DNA of 64,000 nt from Fragum whitleyi. Taxonomy: Eukaryota > Mollusca > Bivalvia > Cardiida > Cardiidae. The translations under genes were made by a program, and so were the position numbers. The notes beneath the pieces were generated by a model. The model was not told where the DNA came from. It saw nothing but the letters and a program-made list of their open reading frames with translations, and ran no database searches. The stretch lies in the NCBI GenBank assembly GCA_948146395.1, contig OX411544.1, forward strand, positions 41,382,807 through 41,446,806. The letters are read 5' to 3'. The stretch's first letter is position 1; each line of letters opens with the position of its first letter. This document shows positions 1 through 11,320 of the stretch, piece by piece.

Positions 1-1195
1 ATTTCACTTGGAATGTTTTCACATGTCAACTTGGTGGTTCCGAATTTTGTGCACGCTAGGGAGCATTGTATGAAAACCAAAGTCCATGCCACACTGATTA
101 CCATTTTGACTTGTTTATACAGTCAAATTGTCGATTTAAAGATTCCCTTTAAATTCAAAACAGTAAAAGGATAGACGGTTTTTTTTCCTCCAATGCGCCT
201 TGTGGAAATGTTATTTTTAATTGTAATACAGAACTAATGTTAACTATTTTTTAACCTAAGCACCCGTTAATTTTGATATAACATACAATGCAATATCTTT
301 CATTTCTCTCAGTTCCTTGACACAAAGCATGAGGAATGATACTACAAATGTAACAGTGTGAAGGTATGATTAAACAGCTAGATGAAACAGGTAGAGTTAA
401 AAGACTTTATAGGTATAAAAGTATGTACAGAATTATCAATTCACAAAAAATCCTATAAACAGTGCACAAAACTTAAAATCTATGTAGTATTTTAAATACT
501 GTGTTCAATAAAAGCCCGTATATAATCCACGAGTTTTCCCCTGGTAGGGCGGGGCCTGAGTTAGGAGTCAATGCAATTAAGGTTAAGGTAAATCTGCCTT
601 TATTCATTATTATTTACTTCTAAAGATAGTCGACATAATTAACTTGAGACCATAAAGCGTTAGTTGGTAACCAAACCCTTCAATCTGGAGTTACGACGGT
701 TTGGTAACCTAACGATGATATGTGTTCACTTTCTCTAAGCACACGAATTCTTTTGGTTTTAGAATACAGTTATTTGCACGTGTTCACCATTATTGCCGAC
801 TATCTTTTCAATGAACCCAAAATATTCAAAAGTTAACTCGCCAAATAACGTCACGGCTAAGTCCCGCCCTGCCAGTTCATTAATAACGCACAATACCCGT
901 TGACCAAAGGGAAAAGTTTTGCTAACGCAAAAAATTGGTTATGTTATAAAGAGTTCTATTTTTAATCAAATTACAGATACGAGGGGTATTAACAAATTTT
1001 ACCCTTTCCTTGCACTGAAATTATTGATCTATCTACAAACACTTTTTTTGTTTTATTTCGCACAACATCTACAAAGTTGAATTAGGCCTACCTGTCGCCG
1101 AGACTCACTGCATCAGAAGGGAATGGAAAGGCGGTCAATCATTCGGAGCACCACTCGGCCAACCTCACGATCAACTTCGGATGTACATAGTCAGA
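1..1195. other. No gene seen; repeat-bearing AT-rich DNA
   Basis: No credible coding sequence was found on either strand. The stretch about 1024-1140 recurs, slightly diverged, at about 2951-3070, so at least this part belongs to a dispersed repeat. The rest shows no structure I can name. Confidence 0.5.
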
Positions 1196-1455
1196 GGTGC
1201 GTTCGTTAGAGCGAGATTCTTAAGATTCTTATTAAGATTTTTAAGATAAAGCGTTCGGTAGAGCGAGATTTTTAAGCGGCTCAATAAGAATCTTAAGATA
1301 TCTTTATGAGGAAACGAAGATGGTTTTGCATTGGCTTAAAACGAATAGTCATGACGACGTCGAATATTTTCACTCAAAATATCGAAAATCGTTCATTACG
1401 ACGTCTTAAAAATCTCATTAAGATGGATTTTTCATCTTTCTCTAACGAACGCACC
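1196..1455. mobile_element. 260-bp MITE with terminal inverted repeats and 5-bp target duplication
   Basis: The left end begins GGTGCGTTCGTTAGAG and the right end is its reverse complement. Both ends are flanked by TCAGA (1191-1195 and 1456-1460), a 5-bp target-site duplication. The interior is AT-rich, has no ORF and repeats variants of the terminal motif near 1250-1290. It is a non-autonomous DNA transposon; the superfamily was not determined. Confidence 0.8.
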
Positions 1456-1635
1456 TCAGACTTTTTTTAAAAATTACGGGAAATCCTTGGAAAGACTCGA
1501 TGACGTCAGTTAAAATGGCGTTAGCCCTCGAAACTGTGAGTGAAAACATTCGACGTCGCCAACGCTACTCGTTTCAGTCATTGACGTGAAACCATCGTAT
1601 CCTAATTTAGATATCTTTAGATACTGAAGTAACGA

Positions 1636-1693
1636 CTGAAAAATCTTAATTTTTGAGAATGATTCGTCATTCTCAAAAATTAAGATTTTTCAG
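1636..1693. repeat. Perfect palindrome, 27-bp arms, 4-nt loop
   Basis: Two 27-bp arms starting CTGAAAAATCTTAATTTTTG are exact reverse complements around the loop TTCG. It is probably the core of a foldback-type repeat. No ORF. Confidence 0.85.
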
Positions 1694-1997
1694 CCATTAT
1701 CTACTGAGAAAGATATAAATCTACAGTGCTAGTTTTTTTTTTACACTGTTTCCGCCTAACAAAATGCACGATTTTGTCACATACCCATCCGCCTTACATA
1801 CATCCGTGATCTGTTGCAGCATTCGAAACGTCGCTCGGGCATTTCCGTAAACTGGAAAGTACCTCGGACGTAAGTGTAGTAATTTTTGGTCAATTTTTAG
1901 GTAATTCGGCTCCTGGTGGTACTTTGGTTAGTACGCTTGAAGAAAGGCAAATTCCTTTATTGCTTTCCGATCGTCTGCGGAGATCGTTTTTAGCATG

Positions 1998-2052
1998 TTA
2001 TAATTTGAAAGCAAAACGCAGTAAAACACTGCGTTTTGTTTTCAAATTATAA
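1998..2052. repeat. Near-perfect palindrome, 25-bp arms
   Basis: Arms starting TTATAATTTGAAAGCAAAAC pair with the right arm with one mismatch around the loop AAAAC. It is of the same foldback style as its neighbours. Confidence 0.75.
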
Positions 2053-2269
2053 AATGCCAAATTTTAACCTTACGTTGATTTCGTTTTTCGCAACGTCATC
2101 CGCAGTTATGTTTGTGACGTCATATTAACCCACGTGCGAAATGACGCGTTTTCATGGCTGCGCCCTTATTATTCCCGAGGTCTATTCCGTAGAATCGCCG
2201 AGGGTTCCCGAGTGCTGTTGCAGTTTACGGAAATGGCCGAGTGATGTTCCGAATGGCGGTCAATATGTC

Positions 2270-2956
2270 CTATACTCTGTGGAATAATTCGAGATGATGT
2301 ACCTCTATTCTTTAATCAGCGCATTTAGTGAGGGGCCGACTTGTTAGCATGTAAAGCTTGTGCTTATTCTGGTAGAAAGACTTTTTATAGCAATAGTTCT
2401 AGTAAAATTGCAAGTTTCTGGTCTCCCATTTGGGACCGTTTTTTTTTTTTTTTTTTTTTTAGTAAGACCACCACAAACGTAATTTTCCCTACAAAGCTTC
2501 CATTGTCTTCTATAACGTATAGCCATCACAGATTTCTTTAATGCTTTTTGGTGGTTTATCGAGAAATATCGGTAGATTATCACTTGATAAACTCACCGCA
2601 AAAGAAGTGAAATTATCAAAAACTTATACCCTGCTTTTGTGCATTTCATCCTATCTGACGTCATCTATGCGGGGCGAAATAATTGACGTCACAATGAACG
2701 TTGCATAGCAATCTCGCGCAAAATGACGCGCTTTACGAAAATATGTCCTAGAAATTTCACATTTTGTCTCATTTTGCATTAAAGAAATAGAATAATCGTT
2801 TGTTTTTCGAGTAAGATCGATTGATATTTCATTTCGTGAAAAACAAAAGCTATATTTTCACTCGTGGCTCTGCCACTCGTGAAAATATAGCTTTTGTTGT
2901 TCACTCAATGAAATATAAATCGATCTTACACTTAAACAAACGATTATCCTCTATAT
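2270..2956. repeat. Direct-repeat unit 1 (about 690 bp)
   Basis: This stretch recurs in the same orientation at 3457-4100 with scattered substitutions and small indels. Shared landmarks are AATTCGAGATGATGTACC near the start, a CTGACGTCATCTATGCGGGG box, and AACAAACGATTATCCT at the end. It carries a 21-base T run near 2440-2460 that is absent from unit 2, and the inverted repeat at 2817-2926. Confidence 0.7.
2817..2926. repeat. Large hairpin-forming inverted repeat
   Basis: Arms of about 50 bp (left arm containing AACAAAAGCTATATTTTCAC) pair around a short loop in the sequence GTGGCTCTGCCAC. A collapsed version sits in unit 2 at about 3990-4055. Apparent short ORFs through it are palindrome artefacts. 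Confidence 0.7.
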
Positions 2957-3456
2957 CTACAAACACTTTTTTTTTGTTTTATTTCGCACAACATCTACAA
3001 AGTTGAATTAGGCCTACCTGTCGCAACTCCGAGACTCACTGCATTAGAAGAGAAAGGAACGGCGGTCAATATGTCCTACGGTAAACAAAATCATGAAATT
3101 GACAAGGTAAATGATTTTGGAAAGATTTAGGAATTAAATTGATTGAGTGTGCGGAGCAAGTTTTGAGTGAATTTAATGGGAGGTAATTCATATCGCAAAT
3201 TTTGTTCAGGATGAACAAAATTAGCGATATTAATTACCTCCCTTTATTAAAATATGCATACAAGTTCTATAGATAGCTTCCTATCTCTTCAAGATCCTAT
3301 TAGACGCTTACAATTTGAATAATGTCAGTGAAATCGTTATTTTCTCTATCCAATATTTTGAATGACCCTGTTGATTCTATATTTTTCAATGGGTTTGAGC
3401 GATTTAGAATGGTTTTGATTGAGATGAATGTCAATTTCACAATGTATCTAACTGTA

Positions 3457-4100
3457 TACTCTATGAAATAATTCGAGATGATGTACCTCTATTCTTTAAT
3501 CAGCGCATATAGTAAGGGGCCTACTTGTTAGCCTGAAAAAGCTTGTGCTTATTCTGGTAGAAAGACTTTTTATATCAATAGTTCTAGTAAAATTACAAGT
3601 TTCTAGTCTCCCATTTGGAACCGTTGTTTGAGTAAGACAACCTCAATCGTAATTTCCCCCAAAAAGCTTCCATTGTCTTCTATAACGAATAGCCATCACA
3701 GATTTCTTAAATGCGTTTTGGTGGTTTATCAAGAAATAACGGTAGATTATCACTTGATAATCTCACCGCAAAATCAGTGAAATTATCAAAATTTTATACC
3801 CTGCTTTTGTGCAAATCACCCTATCTGACGTCATCTATGCGGGGCGAAATAAGTGACGTCAAGGTTGCTTAGCAATCACGTGCAAAGTGACGCGCTTTGC
3901 GAAAATATGTCCAAGAAATTTCACACTTGGTCTCATTTTTGCATTAAAGAAATAGAATAATCGTCTGTTTTTCGAGTAAGACTGATTAATATTTCATTTC
4001 GTGAACAACAAAAGCTCCGTGACAATATAGCTTTTGTTGTTCACTCAATTGGGGGGGTGTTTCGATCTTACACTGAAACAAACGATTATCCTTTATATAA
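3457..4100. repeat. Direct-repeat unit 2 (copy of 2270-2956)
   Basis: This is the second copy of the 2270-2956 unit, shortened by loss of the long T run and most of the central hairpin. It lies wholly inside the arms of the 3091-5403 foldback element. Confidence 0.65.
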
Positions 4101-4681
4101 TTGCCTTACACGTGTGTAAGATCATATTCTAAATGACGTCCACGACGTCATCTAACTCACGGTTTTGCAGTATAAATAAATTTTTAGCATCTGGGCATTC
4201 CAAAAAATGGATTTTGACGTACAAAACTAGAGCTTTTGTGACAAAAGAATTTGTTTGCCCATTTTGTACGAGACAATCTGATCAAAACCTCGTCTTTTGG
4301 ACTCGGTTTTTATCTGTTTGTCCCATGAAAAATAACAGCAAAATCTCATTTGTGGCAGAAATATCATTACTAGACGTCTAGATCTAGAATGATTATGATT
4401 GAACATCGTTGTAGTTATTATTACATGTACTTCCATTATTCCGTTTGGTTATACCAATCTTATCTTGTCTTTTAGTAAACATTTATTAAAAATGGGCCTT
4501 CCCCGAAATCAAAAAAAAGATATGCTACCGGTATTTTGACAATTCGGAACCCTGAGCCCATTCCGATTACATACCCTGTATTTCCAAGATCTGGCACATC
4601 ATTACAGCGTTCGGTAGAATTTGCACTAAAGCAACATTGCTTTAGATAATTCAACGGGACAGTTTAAGACTATTTTACAAA

Positions 4682-4935
4682 TTTTAATTGTTCTGTGTGA
4701 TCTAAAATGACATTTTAACAACGCTTTATGTCCTATTTACATGTCCTGTTTCCTCCACTGGCCCTCACAATTTTAATTGTTCTGTGTGATCTAAAATGAC
4801 ATTTTAACAACGCTTTATGTCCTATTTACATGTCCTGTTTCCTCCACTGGCCCTCACAATTTTAATTGATCTGTGTGATCTAAAATGACATTTTATGTCC
4901 TATTTACATGACACAATCTATGACCTGTTTTTTGC
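4682..4935 (+). repeat. 89-bp tandem repeat, about 2.8 copies
   Basis: TTTTAATTG..CTGTGTGATC recurs at 4682, 4771 and 4860, exactly 89 bases apart. The third copy is truncated. Each unit ends CCTCCACTGGCCCTCACAA, and a related stretch occurs at about 5513-5538 next to the tRNA-derived repeat. Confidence 0.85.
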
Positions 4936-5443
4936 CTAAGAAAAAACCGACTGTCCCTGCTCGTAATATGGCATTGTGAACACTGACAGTTAGCTTTATC
5001 GTGAAATTGACATTCACCTCAATCAAAACCATTCCAAATCGCTCACTCAGCTCTCCGTTCATTCATTCTAAACACTCACTCAAACCATTCAAAAACGCTC
5101 ATACCCATTGAAAAATATAGAATCAACAACGTCATACAAAATAAATTTCAGAGAAAAATCGAGATTTCACTGACATAATTCAAATTTTAAGCGTCTAAGA
5201 GATTCTTTGAGAAATAGGAAGCTATCTATAGAATTTATGTGCATATTTTATTAAAGGGAGGTAATCAATATTGCTAATTTTGTTCATCCTCAAAATTTGC
5301 GATATTGGATTACCTCCCATTAAATTCACTCAAAACTCGTTCCACACACTCAATCAATTTCATTCCTAAATCATTCCAAAATTATTCACCCTGTAAATTT
5401 CACGAGGTTGTTGAATGTACCTTTTAACCAAGCGATAGTCGTG

Positions 5444-5525
5444 GTCTTTAGGTAGAGTGTCGGCCTGTTGACCCAAGGGTCCTGTGTTCGATTCCTGGAA
5501 GCGGCTATCGGTCCTGTTTCTTCCA
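5444..5525 (+). repeat. tRNA-derived (SINE-like) sequence
   Basis: A tRNA-like stretch has a degenerate A box (GGTCTTTAGGTAGAGTG) and a good B box (TGTTCGATTCC), but the acceptor and anticodon stems do not close cleanly. It is best read as the tRNA-related head of a SINE, not a functional tRNA gene. Confidence 0.55.
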
Positions 5526-5732
5526 CTGGCCCACACAATCGGCGCGAGTACTGCTGAATTTTCAAGGAGGAAGAATCGAGAGGGATAAATCTAAATTGTA
5601 AGAACTTGTTTCCAAATCGATGTAAAATAAATAGGTTTAAACCAACAAGCGGTGATGCATCTAGTATAAATGATTATGTCTAATAGCAGTAAGGATTTCT
5701 GCAACTTCAGACGTTGCATCAGGACCGAAGGT

Positions 5733-5948
5733 GATAAAACTTTTCTCAGACTCAACTAAGAATTTTCTCAAATTTTAAATAAATGTATGAAAATAACAGA
5801 TAATATTAATGAGTTGTTATTTATAACAACTTATAAATATTACCTTTTATGTTTATACATTAAAATGAGTATTTAAACAGAATTACGGCTTTAATCTCAA
5901 ATTGAAATTTGAGAAATTTTGAATTGAGAATGAGAAAAGTTTTATAAC
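5733..5948. mobile_element. Palindromic MITE, AAAACTTTTCTCA family
   Basis: TIR-like ends (AAAACTTTTCTCA and its complement) surround an AT-rich interior with a TTGTTATTTATAACAACTTA core. Related copies lie at 32792-33033, 37210-37896 (disrupted) and 42785-42921. Confidence 0.7.
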
Positions 5949-6038
5949 CTTGGGGCCTGATGACAGTAAAGACGGGATTTCAACGAAGTGATTTACTTTG
6001 TATCGAAAGGAATGCTAGTAATTCACAGAGTTGAATGA

Positions 6039-6979
6039 ACGCCCTTTGCGCATATTGAAATTGGTTTTCCGCAAGGCTCTATATTAGGTCCGATACTATT
6101 CCTAATTTATATCAATGACCTAAGCTTATTTATCAAAAACTCTAACCTTGATCTTTATGCTGATGATTCAACGCTTTACGCATCTGGAACTGAATTATCA
6201 GAAGTTCAAACAAATCTTCAGAATAGTTTAGATTGTATTCTCAATTGGTGCACGAACAACAACATGCTTGTTAACCCCAGTAAAACAAAATGTATGATAT
6301 TAGGACCAAGAAATAAAACTACATCTTGTAACCTTGATTTACGAATCAAAAATATTCCGATAGAAAACGTTGAGACCCATAAGATTTTAGGTGTGAACGT
6401 AGACAAACACTTAAACTGGACTGATCATATTGATAAAACATGCCTAAAATTGCTTTGCTTAAAAGAATATCTATTTACCTTACATTTGAAATGAAACAAC
6501 TATTTTATACTTCCTATTTACTCCCATATTTTGATTATTGTTGTCCTGTTTGGGGAAGGAATACCAAACGAAATTTATCTAGAATTAACATGCTCCAGAA
6601 AAGGGCTGCTCGTATCATACTCGGCGCCTCAATTAGAACTCTTTCAAAAACTCTTTTTACCAAACTGAAATGGTTGAGTTTTGATAACAGGTGCAATTAT
6701 CATACTGCGCTACTAATATTTAAATCTCTAAATAATCTCACGCCTAAATACATTACAGATATTATTTCATTCTCTAAAAACTGTACATATAACTTAAGAT
6801 CTGATTCCCGCCATGATATAACTAACTCAAGATATAAGACACCTTTTAAGAAACGGTCGTTCTCTTATGCCAGTAAAGAAGTGTGGAATAAAATTCCCAC
6901 TTTCATAAGAGAATCGAACACAGTTCACATTTTTAAAAAAAGAATAAAGGCTTATTTACTGAACCAAGAAAAAATATAA
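6039..6979 (+). pseudogene. 5'-truncated, frameshifted non-LTR retrotransposon reverse transcriptase
   Basis: The open frame from about 6039 (a stop precedes it at 6036) contains the reverse-transcriptase signature GFPQGSILGPILFLIYINDL at 6063 and the catalytic YADD box near 6156. It reads in one frame to about 6440. There the homology jumps to another frame, which continues through YLLPYFDYCCPVWG to a stop at 6979, so a small indel has broken the gene. The endonuclease and N-terminal RT are absent, a typical 5' truncation. The C-terminal region resembles jockey/CR1/L2-type elements; the clade is an inference. A 3' tail with TTAAATAAAG and ATT repeats runs to about 7350. Not functional. Confidence 0.85.
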
Positions 6980-7168
6980 CTGTTTCTGCCTGATTTTATT
7001 TCAAATATAGGTTTGGTAAGTTATACAGTGTGTCTGTCCGTACGTGATTCTATTAATTTCTAAACAAAATGTCGTGCTGAATTCTGTCTTTATCAATTGC
7101 ATTACTAATATTTATCCTCAATGATTGATATGTTTTAAATGTGTGTGTAAGTTTGGTTTTTTGTTTGT

Positions 7169-7254
7169 GTGTGTGAGAGAGAGAGTGAGAGAGGGGCGAG
7201 AGAAAGAGAGTGAGAGAGAGAGAGATAGATAGAGAAAGAGAAAGAGAGAGAAGG
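7169..7254. repeat. GA microsatellite, interrupted
   Basis: A degenerate run of GAGAGA with GATA and AAAG interruptions, preceded by a short GTGTGT run. It lies in the 3' flank of the retrotransposon relic. Confidence 0.85.
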
Positions 7255-7460
7255 CAACATTGTAAAAAAGACACTTTTTCATCTCATTGTTAATTGAAAT
7301 TGATTGTCTTAATGTTTTTACCTTCTTTAAATAAAGATATTAATATTATTATTATATTGTCAGTTTCTTTTGAACACATCGAATGCAATTGCAAAAAGGG
7401 TTGGATTGAATATGGCGTGTACTTCGTCTTCCTGGTTGTTATAACGACCCTTTGCATGTT

Positions 7461-7465
7461 CAGCC

Positions 7466-7551
<86 letters not shown>

Positions 7552-7562
7552 GGAGAGAGAGA

Positions 7563-7616
<54 letters not shown>

Positions 7617-7627
7617 AGAGAGGGGGG
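7461..7627. repeat. Long GA microsatellite
   Basis: About 165 bases of nearly uninterrupted GA dinucleotides. Its open frames in three phases (Glu-Arg repeats) are artefacts. It ends in GGGGGG. Confidence 0.95.
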
Positions 7628-8100
7628 TTGCTTCTAGTGCATCTTTAACTATTGATACAATGGCTAACTTTGAAAAGCCATGTGAATGCTGTTACGTAAC
7701 TACAAAAGTTAGATATCTCTGTTAAAAGGCAATACGCTAGGGAAGCATATATTCTGAACCTCAAAAGAAACGCTGCAGTGTTTGAACCTGTATAAAATCG
7801 TGGAAATATCGAGGAACACGGTGACAATGAATTCGGCTAGTTCCAAAATTCGGAAAACAATACTCTTTAGTTAAATGTTTTTTATCATTCAAAGGCAAAA
7901 TTGTCTACGACTGTTTCGATTAAAGAAAATTAAGTTTTGCCATTCCACTCCAGGTAATGATCTTTGCATTTCGACATGGAAGAACGCCTCATTGTATCTC
8001 AAGTAGTGCTTAATGGCATCAATTTCGAAAAGGACTGTTCATGGATCTTTCAAAATAATACTATTCATAAAAAACAAATAATGTATAAATGTAGATACAA
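7628..8100. other. No gene or clear repeat seen
   Basis: AT-rich sequence between the GA microsatellite and the next MITE. I see no coding frame, TIR or tandem structure. Confidence 0.4.
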
Positions 8101-8415
8101 GTATCTTATAACTATACAAATATCCGTGTGATAACATCCCGTATGATATTTTTTTATGATATCACATAGTTATTTTTAGAACAATGATATAATGCGGTTA
8201 TTTTAGAAACTTGCATTTAGAAACATCGACGACAACAAGCCCAATAGAGATTTAAAGATAAACAGAATACGTAATAAGTGTATTTTATGAAAAAATATCT
8301 AACTCGATTGTGATAATTGATAATTGTCTCGGCAGAGCCTCGACAATGATCAATTTTCCCAACCTCATAAGATATTTTTTCTCATACTTAACACTAAGTA
8401 TGTATTATATATATA
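8101..8415. mobile_element. MITE with palindromic right half, CTCGGCAGAGCC core
   Basis: This is one of four family members (also 14501-14815, 26958-27318, 49288-49448). It shares TATCTTATAACTATACAAAT at the left. The right half folds on itself about TGTCTCGGCAGAGCCTCGAC, ending in AAGTATGTATTATATATA. No ORF. Confidence 0.75.
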
Positions 8416-8798
8416 TACTATTGCGACTATGTACATTCAAGTACATTTTTCCTAGTTATCTAATTGTTTGCACTGAAATTGTTGGCATAAGCATAGGGAG
8501 CCGGCACATGCTGATTTATTTATTTATTTTTTTTTTTTGGGGGGGGGGGGGGGATGTGTATCAATAAAGACTATATGAATATGTTTACATAACTTTTTCT
8601 GAAAATAATATTTGTGGCTAAATTATCATGTGTCGACTCCCTGTGCGCATAAGTACCCGGTCCGTAGTTGGGCGCCAGCTTGAATTAGCTCGAGTTTTGG
8701 AGTTTGGGTGGTAGCCTAGCGATGACTTACTGATTCATATCTGAAGATATTAAAAGGAAAAAAATGGAAAATAAAACTCTACAAGACATAATGCAATG

Positions 8799-9437
8799 CA
8801 CAGGGCATTTTTAACGATTTTTTATGCCTTGCATGTATATATAATATACTGTTCACAAAAAGTAGAGGATATTGTAAGTTTAATTTGTGGTATTCCGGTC
8901 AGCTTGGGCATCCATACATCTTCAGGGCCCCGTTTTTGAATCATCAACACAGAAGCCAATTGTTTGATATCGTGACAATATCTGACTGTTAGACACAGGG
9001 TTTGACAGCAGCCTGCACTCACGTTCTTTAAGTTTCTATCATACCATTGACTCACTTACGGTGATCTTTCATTAGACCTCACATTATTCCAACAAAATGT
9101 TATGAGAATACATGATAGAGATAAACACCAAATAATTTTTCTCGAAGCTATGCTGAACTGATTTAAGAATTTCAATTACCACATACGCCATGTTAAAATA
9201 AGCGTTATACCCCTCTCTTCTTAAATGCTAAATTTGAAGGACGTGTTTAGCAGAAAAGGGAATTCTATTACAACCATATTACCATGAGACAATTGCTAGT
9301 TTGCCAAGAAAAGTTAGAGTGTCCTAAATTGTTTGCAACCACAATAACCTTATGGATTAACAGAATATCCCCTACTTTTTGTGAACAGTATAATATTATA
9401 TATACATGCAAGACATAAAAGCGCTAAAAATGCCCTG
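8799..9437. mobile_element. 640-bp DNA transposon with long inverted repeats
   Basis: About 75 bp at the left end (from CAGGGCATTTTT at 8801) match the reverse complement of the right end with a few substitutions; both include CTGTTCACAAAAAGTAG. The direct repeat TAATGCAATG occurs at 8789-8798 and 9438-9447, and reads as TAATGCAATGYA over 12 bases. It looks like a target-site duplication of 10-12 bp, which would suit a MULE-type element. The short frame inside shows no recognisable transposase, so it appears non-autonomous. Confidence 0.75.
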
Positions 9438-10180
9438 TAATGCAATGTAACAAGATTGTGTAAACTTCCTAGTGCACGTTTGATCGAAAATTCGCTAATC
9501 TAAATAATCCAAAAAAGCGTATTTACATAGACAGGTACAAATTCAGCGGTTTGTTGAAAGGAAGATTGTCCGTGATTATAATTTCAACAACTTTGTGTGT
9601 GGTTAAATTTTTACAAAGAGGAAGTTTGCATTCTTATTACTTTCTATTTGCCAAGCAAAGTAAAGGACATAGAAAAATTAAAAATAAACGAGTCTTTAAA
9701 AGGATCATGTCCCATGAAATTAAAGGCTTTTCGGAACAGGTACTTCGTGCAATTCAAAGGTCCATTCATCCTGAATAAAATTTGCTATATTGGATTACCT
9801 CCTATTAAATTCACACGAAACTCGCTCCACACACTCATTCAATTTCATTCCAAGCTCATTCACCTTGTCACCTTTGACCTAGGGCACTTCCTCGGGTAAT
9901 GACTCTTTGTTACTCGTTTATTGAGTTAGAATATCTTCCTCCTCTTTCTGGCCTCATTCGATTCGGCGAAGATTCTTCAAGTTTCGTGGTGCGCTTATTT
10001 GCTTTCGAGGCAGATTTTTCTGTTGTTGCTTTTGTTTTGTTTAACAAACACCCCCCTCCCCTTCCATATCTTGCCTATTTATCCCCAAGAGTGCACAATC
10101 GATTCTTGAATATCTTGATTGTGTTTGCTTCCTCAACCTCGGGGGGGGGGGACGATTCAATTTCCTAATTGTTATATCAA
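9438..10180. other. No gene seen; contains a foldback-arm fragment
   Basis: About 9772-9880 is a fragment of the inverted arm of the 3091-5403 element (GGATTACCTCC.ATTAAATTCAC and the CTCATTCAATTTCATTCC box). The rest has no identifiable structure apart from a short C-rich stretch and a G run near 10140-10151. Confidence 0.5.
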
Positions 10181-10762
10181 AACAAGAGCAATGCTGGGCG
10201 TGGCATTATACGCCCGAAGCTCAAAAATAAATGGGTGATGTTTTGATCTTTTTATTGATCCTTATGATGTTTTTTCTAGCAAACACTATAGTATATTGTA
10301 TTTATACATACATGTGAAGTTTCAACATCGTAGTCCTTGTATATTGAAAGTTATGGACCGGACACAAATTTGCTAACTGAATCAAACAAAGGGCAATTAC
10401 TCAAAAATTATAAATGGTAGAGTAAGGGTTATTGCGCTCTGCACATCCTAGCTATGAGATCTATACACCTGTGAAGTTTCAAGACCATAGGCCTTATAGT
10501 TTCAGAGTTATGGACCAGACACGAATTTGCTTACTGAATCAAACAAAGGGCAAAAACTCAATAATTAGTAGAAGTGGTAGAGTTGTGGTTCTTGCGCTCT
10601 GCACACCCTAGCTATGAGATCTATACACCTGTGAAGTTTCAAGACCATAGGCCTTATAGTTTGAAAGTTATGCACGGACACGAATTTGCTAACGGACAGA
10701 CAGACGGACAAACAGACGGACAGACAGACGATAACATAATACGACCCTCCGGGCGTATAAAA
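10181..10762 (+). mobile_element. AACAAGAG-type element, CGGGCGTATA family
   Basis: It begins AACAAGAGCAATGC. The 5' subterminal motif TATACGCCCG is complementary to CGGGCGTATA just before the 3' end TATAAAA. The interior holds a 160-bp tandem unit (AGCTATGAGATCTATACACC at 10451 and 10611) followed by a GACGGACAGACAGACGGACA stretch. No ORF. Probably a non-autonomous rolling-circle-type (Helentron/HINE-like) element; that class is inference from architecture. Confidence 0.65.
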
Positions 10763-10836
10763 TGGACCACTTCTTTACATCTTTTCTGGCAGTAGGCATG
10801 TTGTAGCTATGCATTTGAGTCTGTCTATTGTTTCTA

Positions 10837-11097
10837 TTTTTATGCCCCCGCATCGAAAGATCGGGGGCATATTGTTTTACCGTTGTCCATCCGTCTGTCT
10901 GCAAAACTTGACATTGCCAATATTTTCAAGGCTATTCAAGATACAATGCTCATATTTGGTATGATGATAGATCTCAATGATATCCATCTGCTCGTACCAA
11001 GGTCAAGGTCATGTGACAAGTTCAAGGTCACCTGTCAGTCAAACTTCTAAAAAAATGCCTTTTCGGGGGCATTCATGTTCCACAAACACATCTTGTT
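10837..11097 (-). mobile_element. AACAAGA-type element, ATGCCCCCG family, inverted
   Basis: Read on the minus strand, it begins AACAAGATGTGTTTGTGGAA and carries AATGCCCCCGA. It ends in a hairpin (GCCCCCGATC..GCGGGGGC) followed by ATAAAAA. The interior includes AAGGTCAAGGTCATGTGACA-type sequence. Relatives lie at 19698-19925 and 48617-48840. Confidence 0.65.
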
Positions 11098-11320
11098 TTT
11101 TTCAGGATTTTATCTTTATTTCAACTTTATGATTTTTAATTTTATAGAGAATACAAAGTCTGTAGTGTTTTCTTCTGTCATAGAGATTTTGACAATTTAA
11201 CTCATTTAGCATATTTCTGATTTCTGAATCAACCTGATCCATTTCTGATTCTATCAATAACATACCTAGCAGCCCTTGATTGAACCTCCTGGATTCGATT
11301 TATTTGAGTTTGTTCACATG

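Larger units (their letters stand above)
3091..5403. mobile_element. 2.3-kb foldback element with roughly 350-400 bp inverted arms
   Basis: The left arm (about 3091-3441) reappears inverted at about 5000-5403. Matching landmarks are the ATTGATTGAGTGTG box, the GGGAGGTAAT pair around a GAACAAAATT centre, CTATAGATAGCTTCCTAT, and the terminal TGTCAATTTCAC. Each arm is itself partly palindromic. The 1.5-kb interior holds direct-repeat unit 2 and an 89-bp tandem array. A fragment of the arm recurs at about 9772-9880. No transposase ORF was found. Confidence 0.65.

Noticed and set aside
7053..7274. Minus-strand Ser/Leu-rich frame
   Set aside because: The same microsatellite cause, read from the other strand.
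7294..7725. Plus-strand frame of 143 codons
   Set aside because: Its middle is Glu-Arg repeats from the GA microsatellite; all phases of such a repeat stay open.
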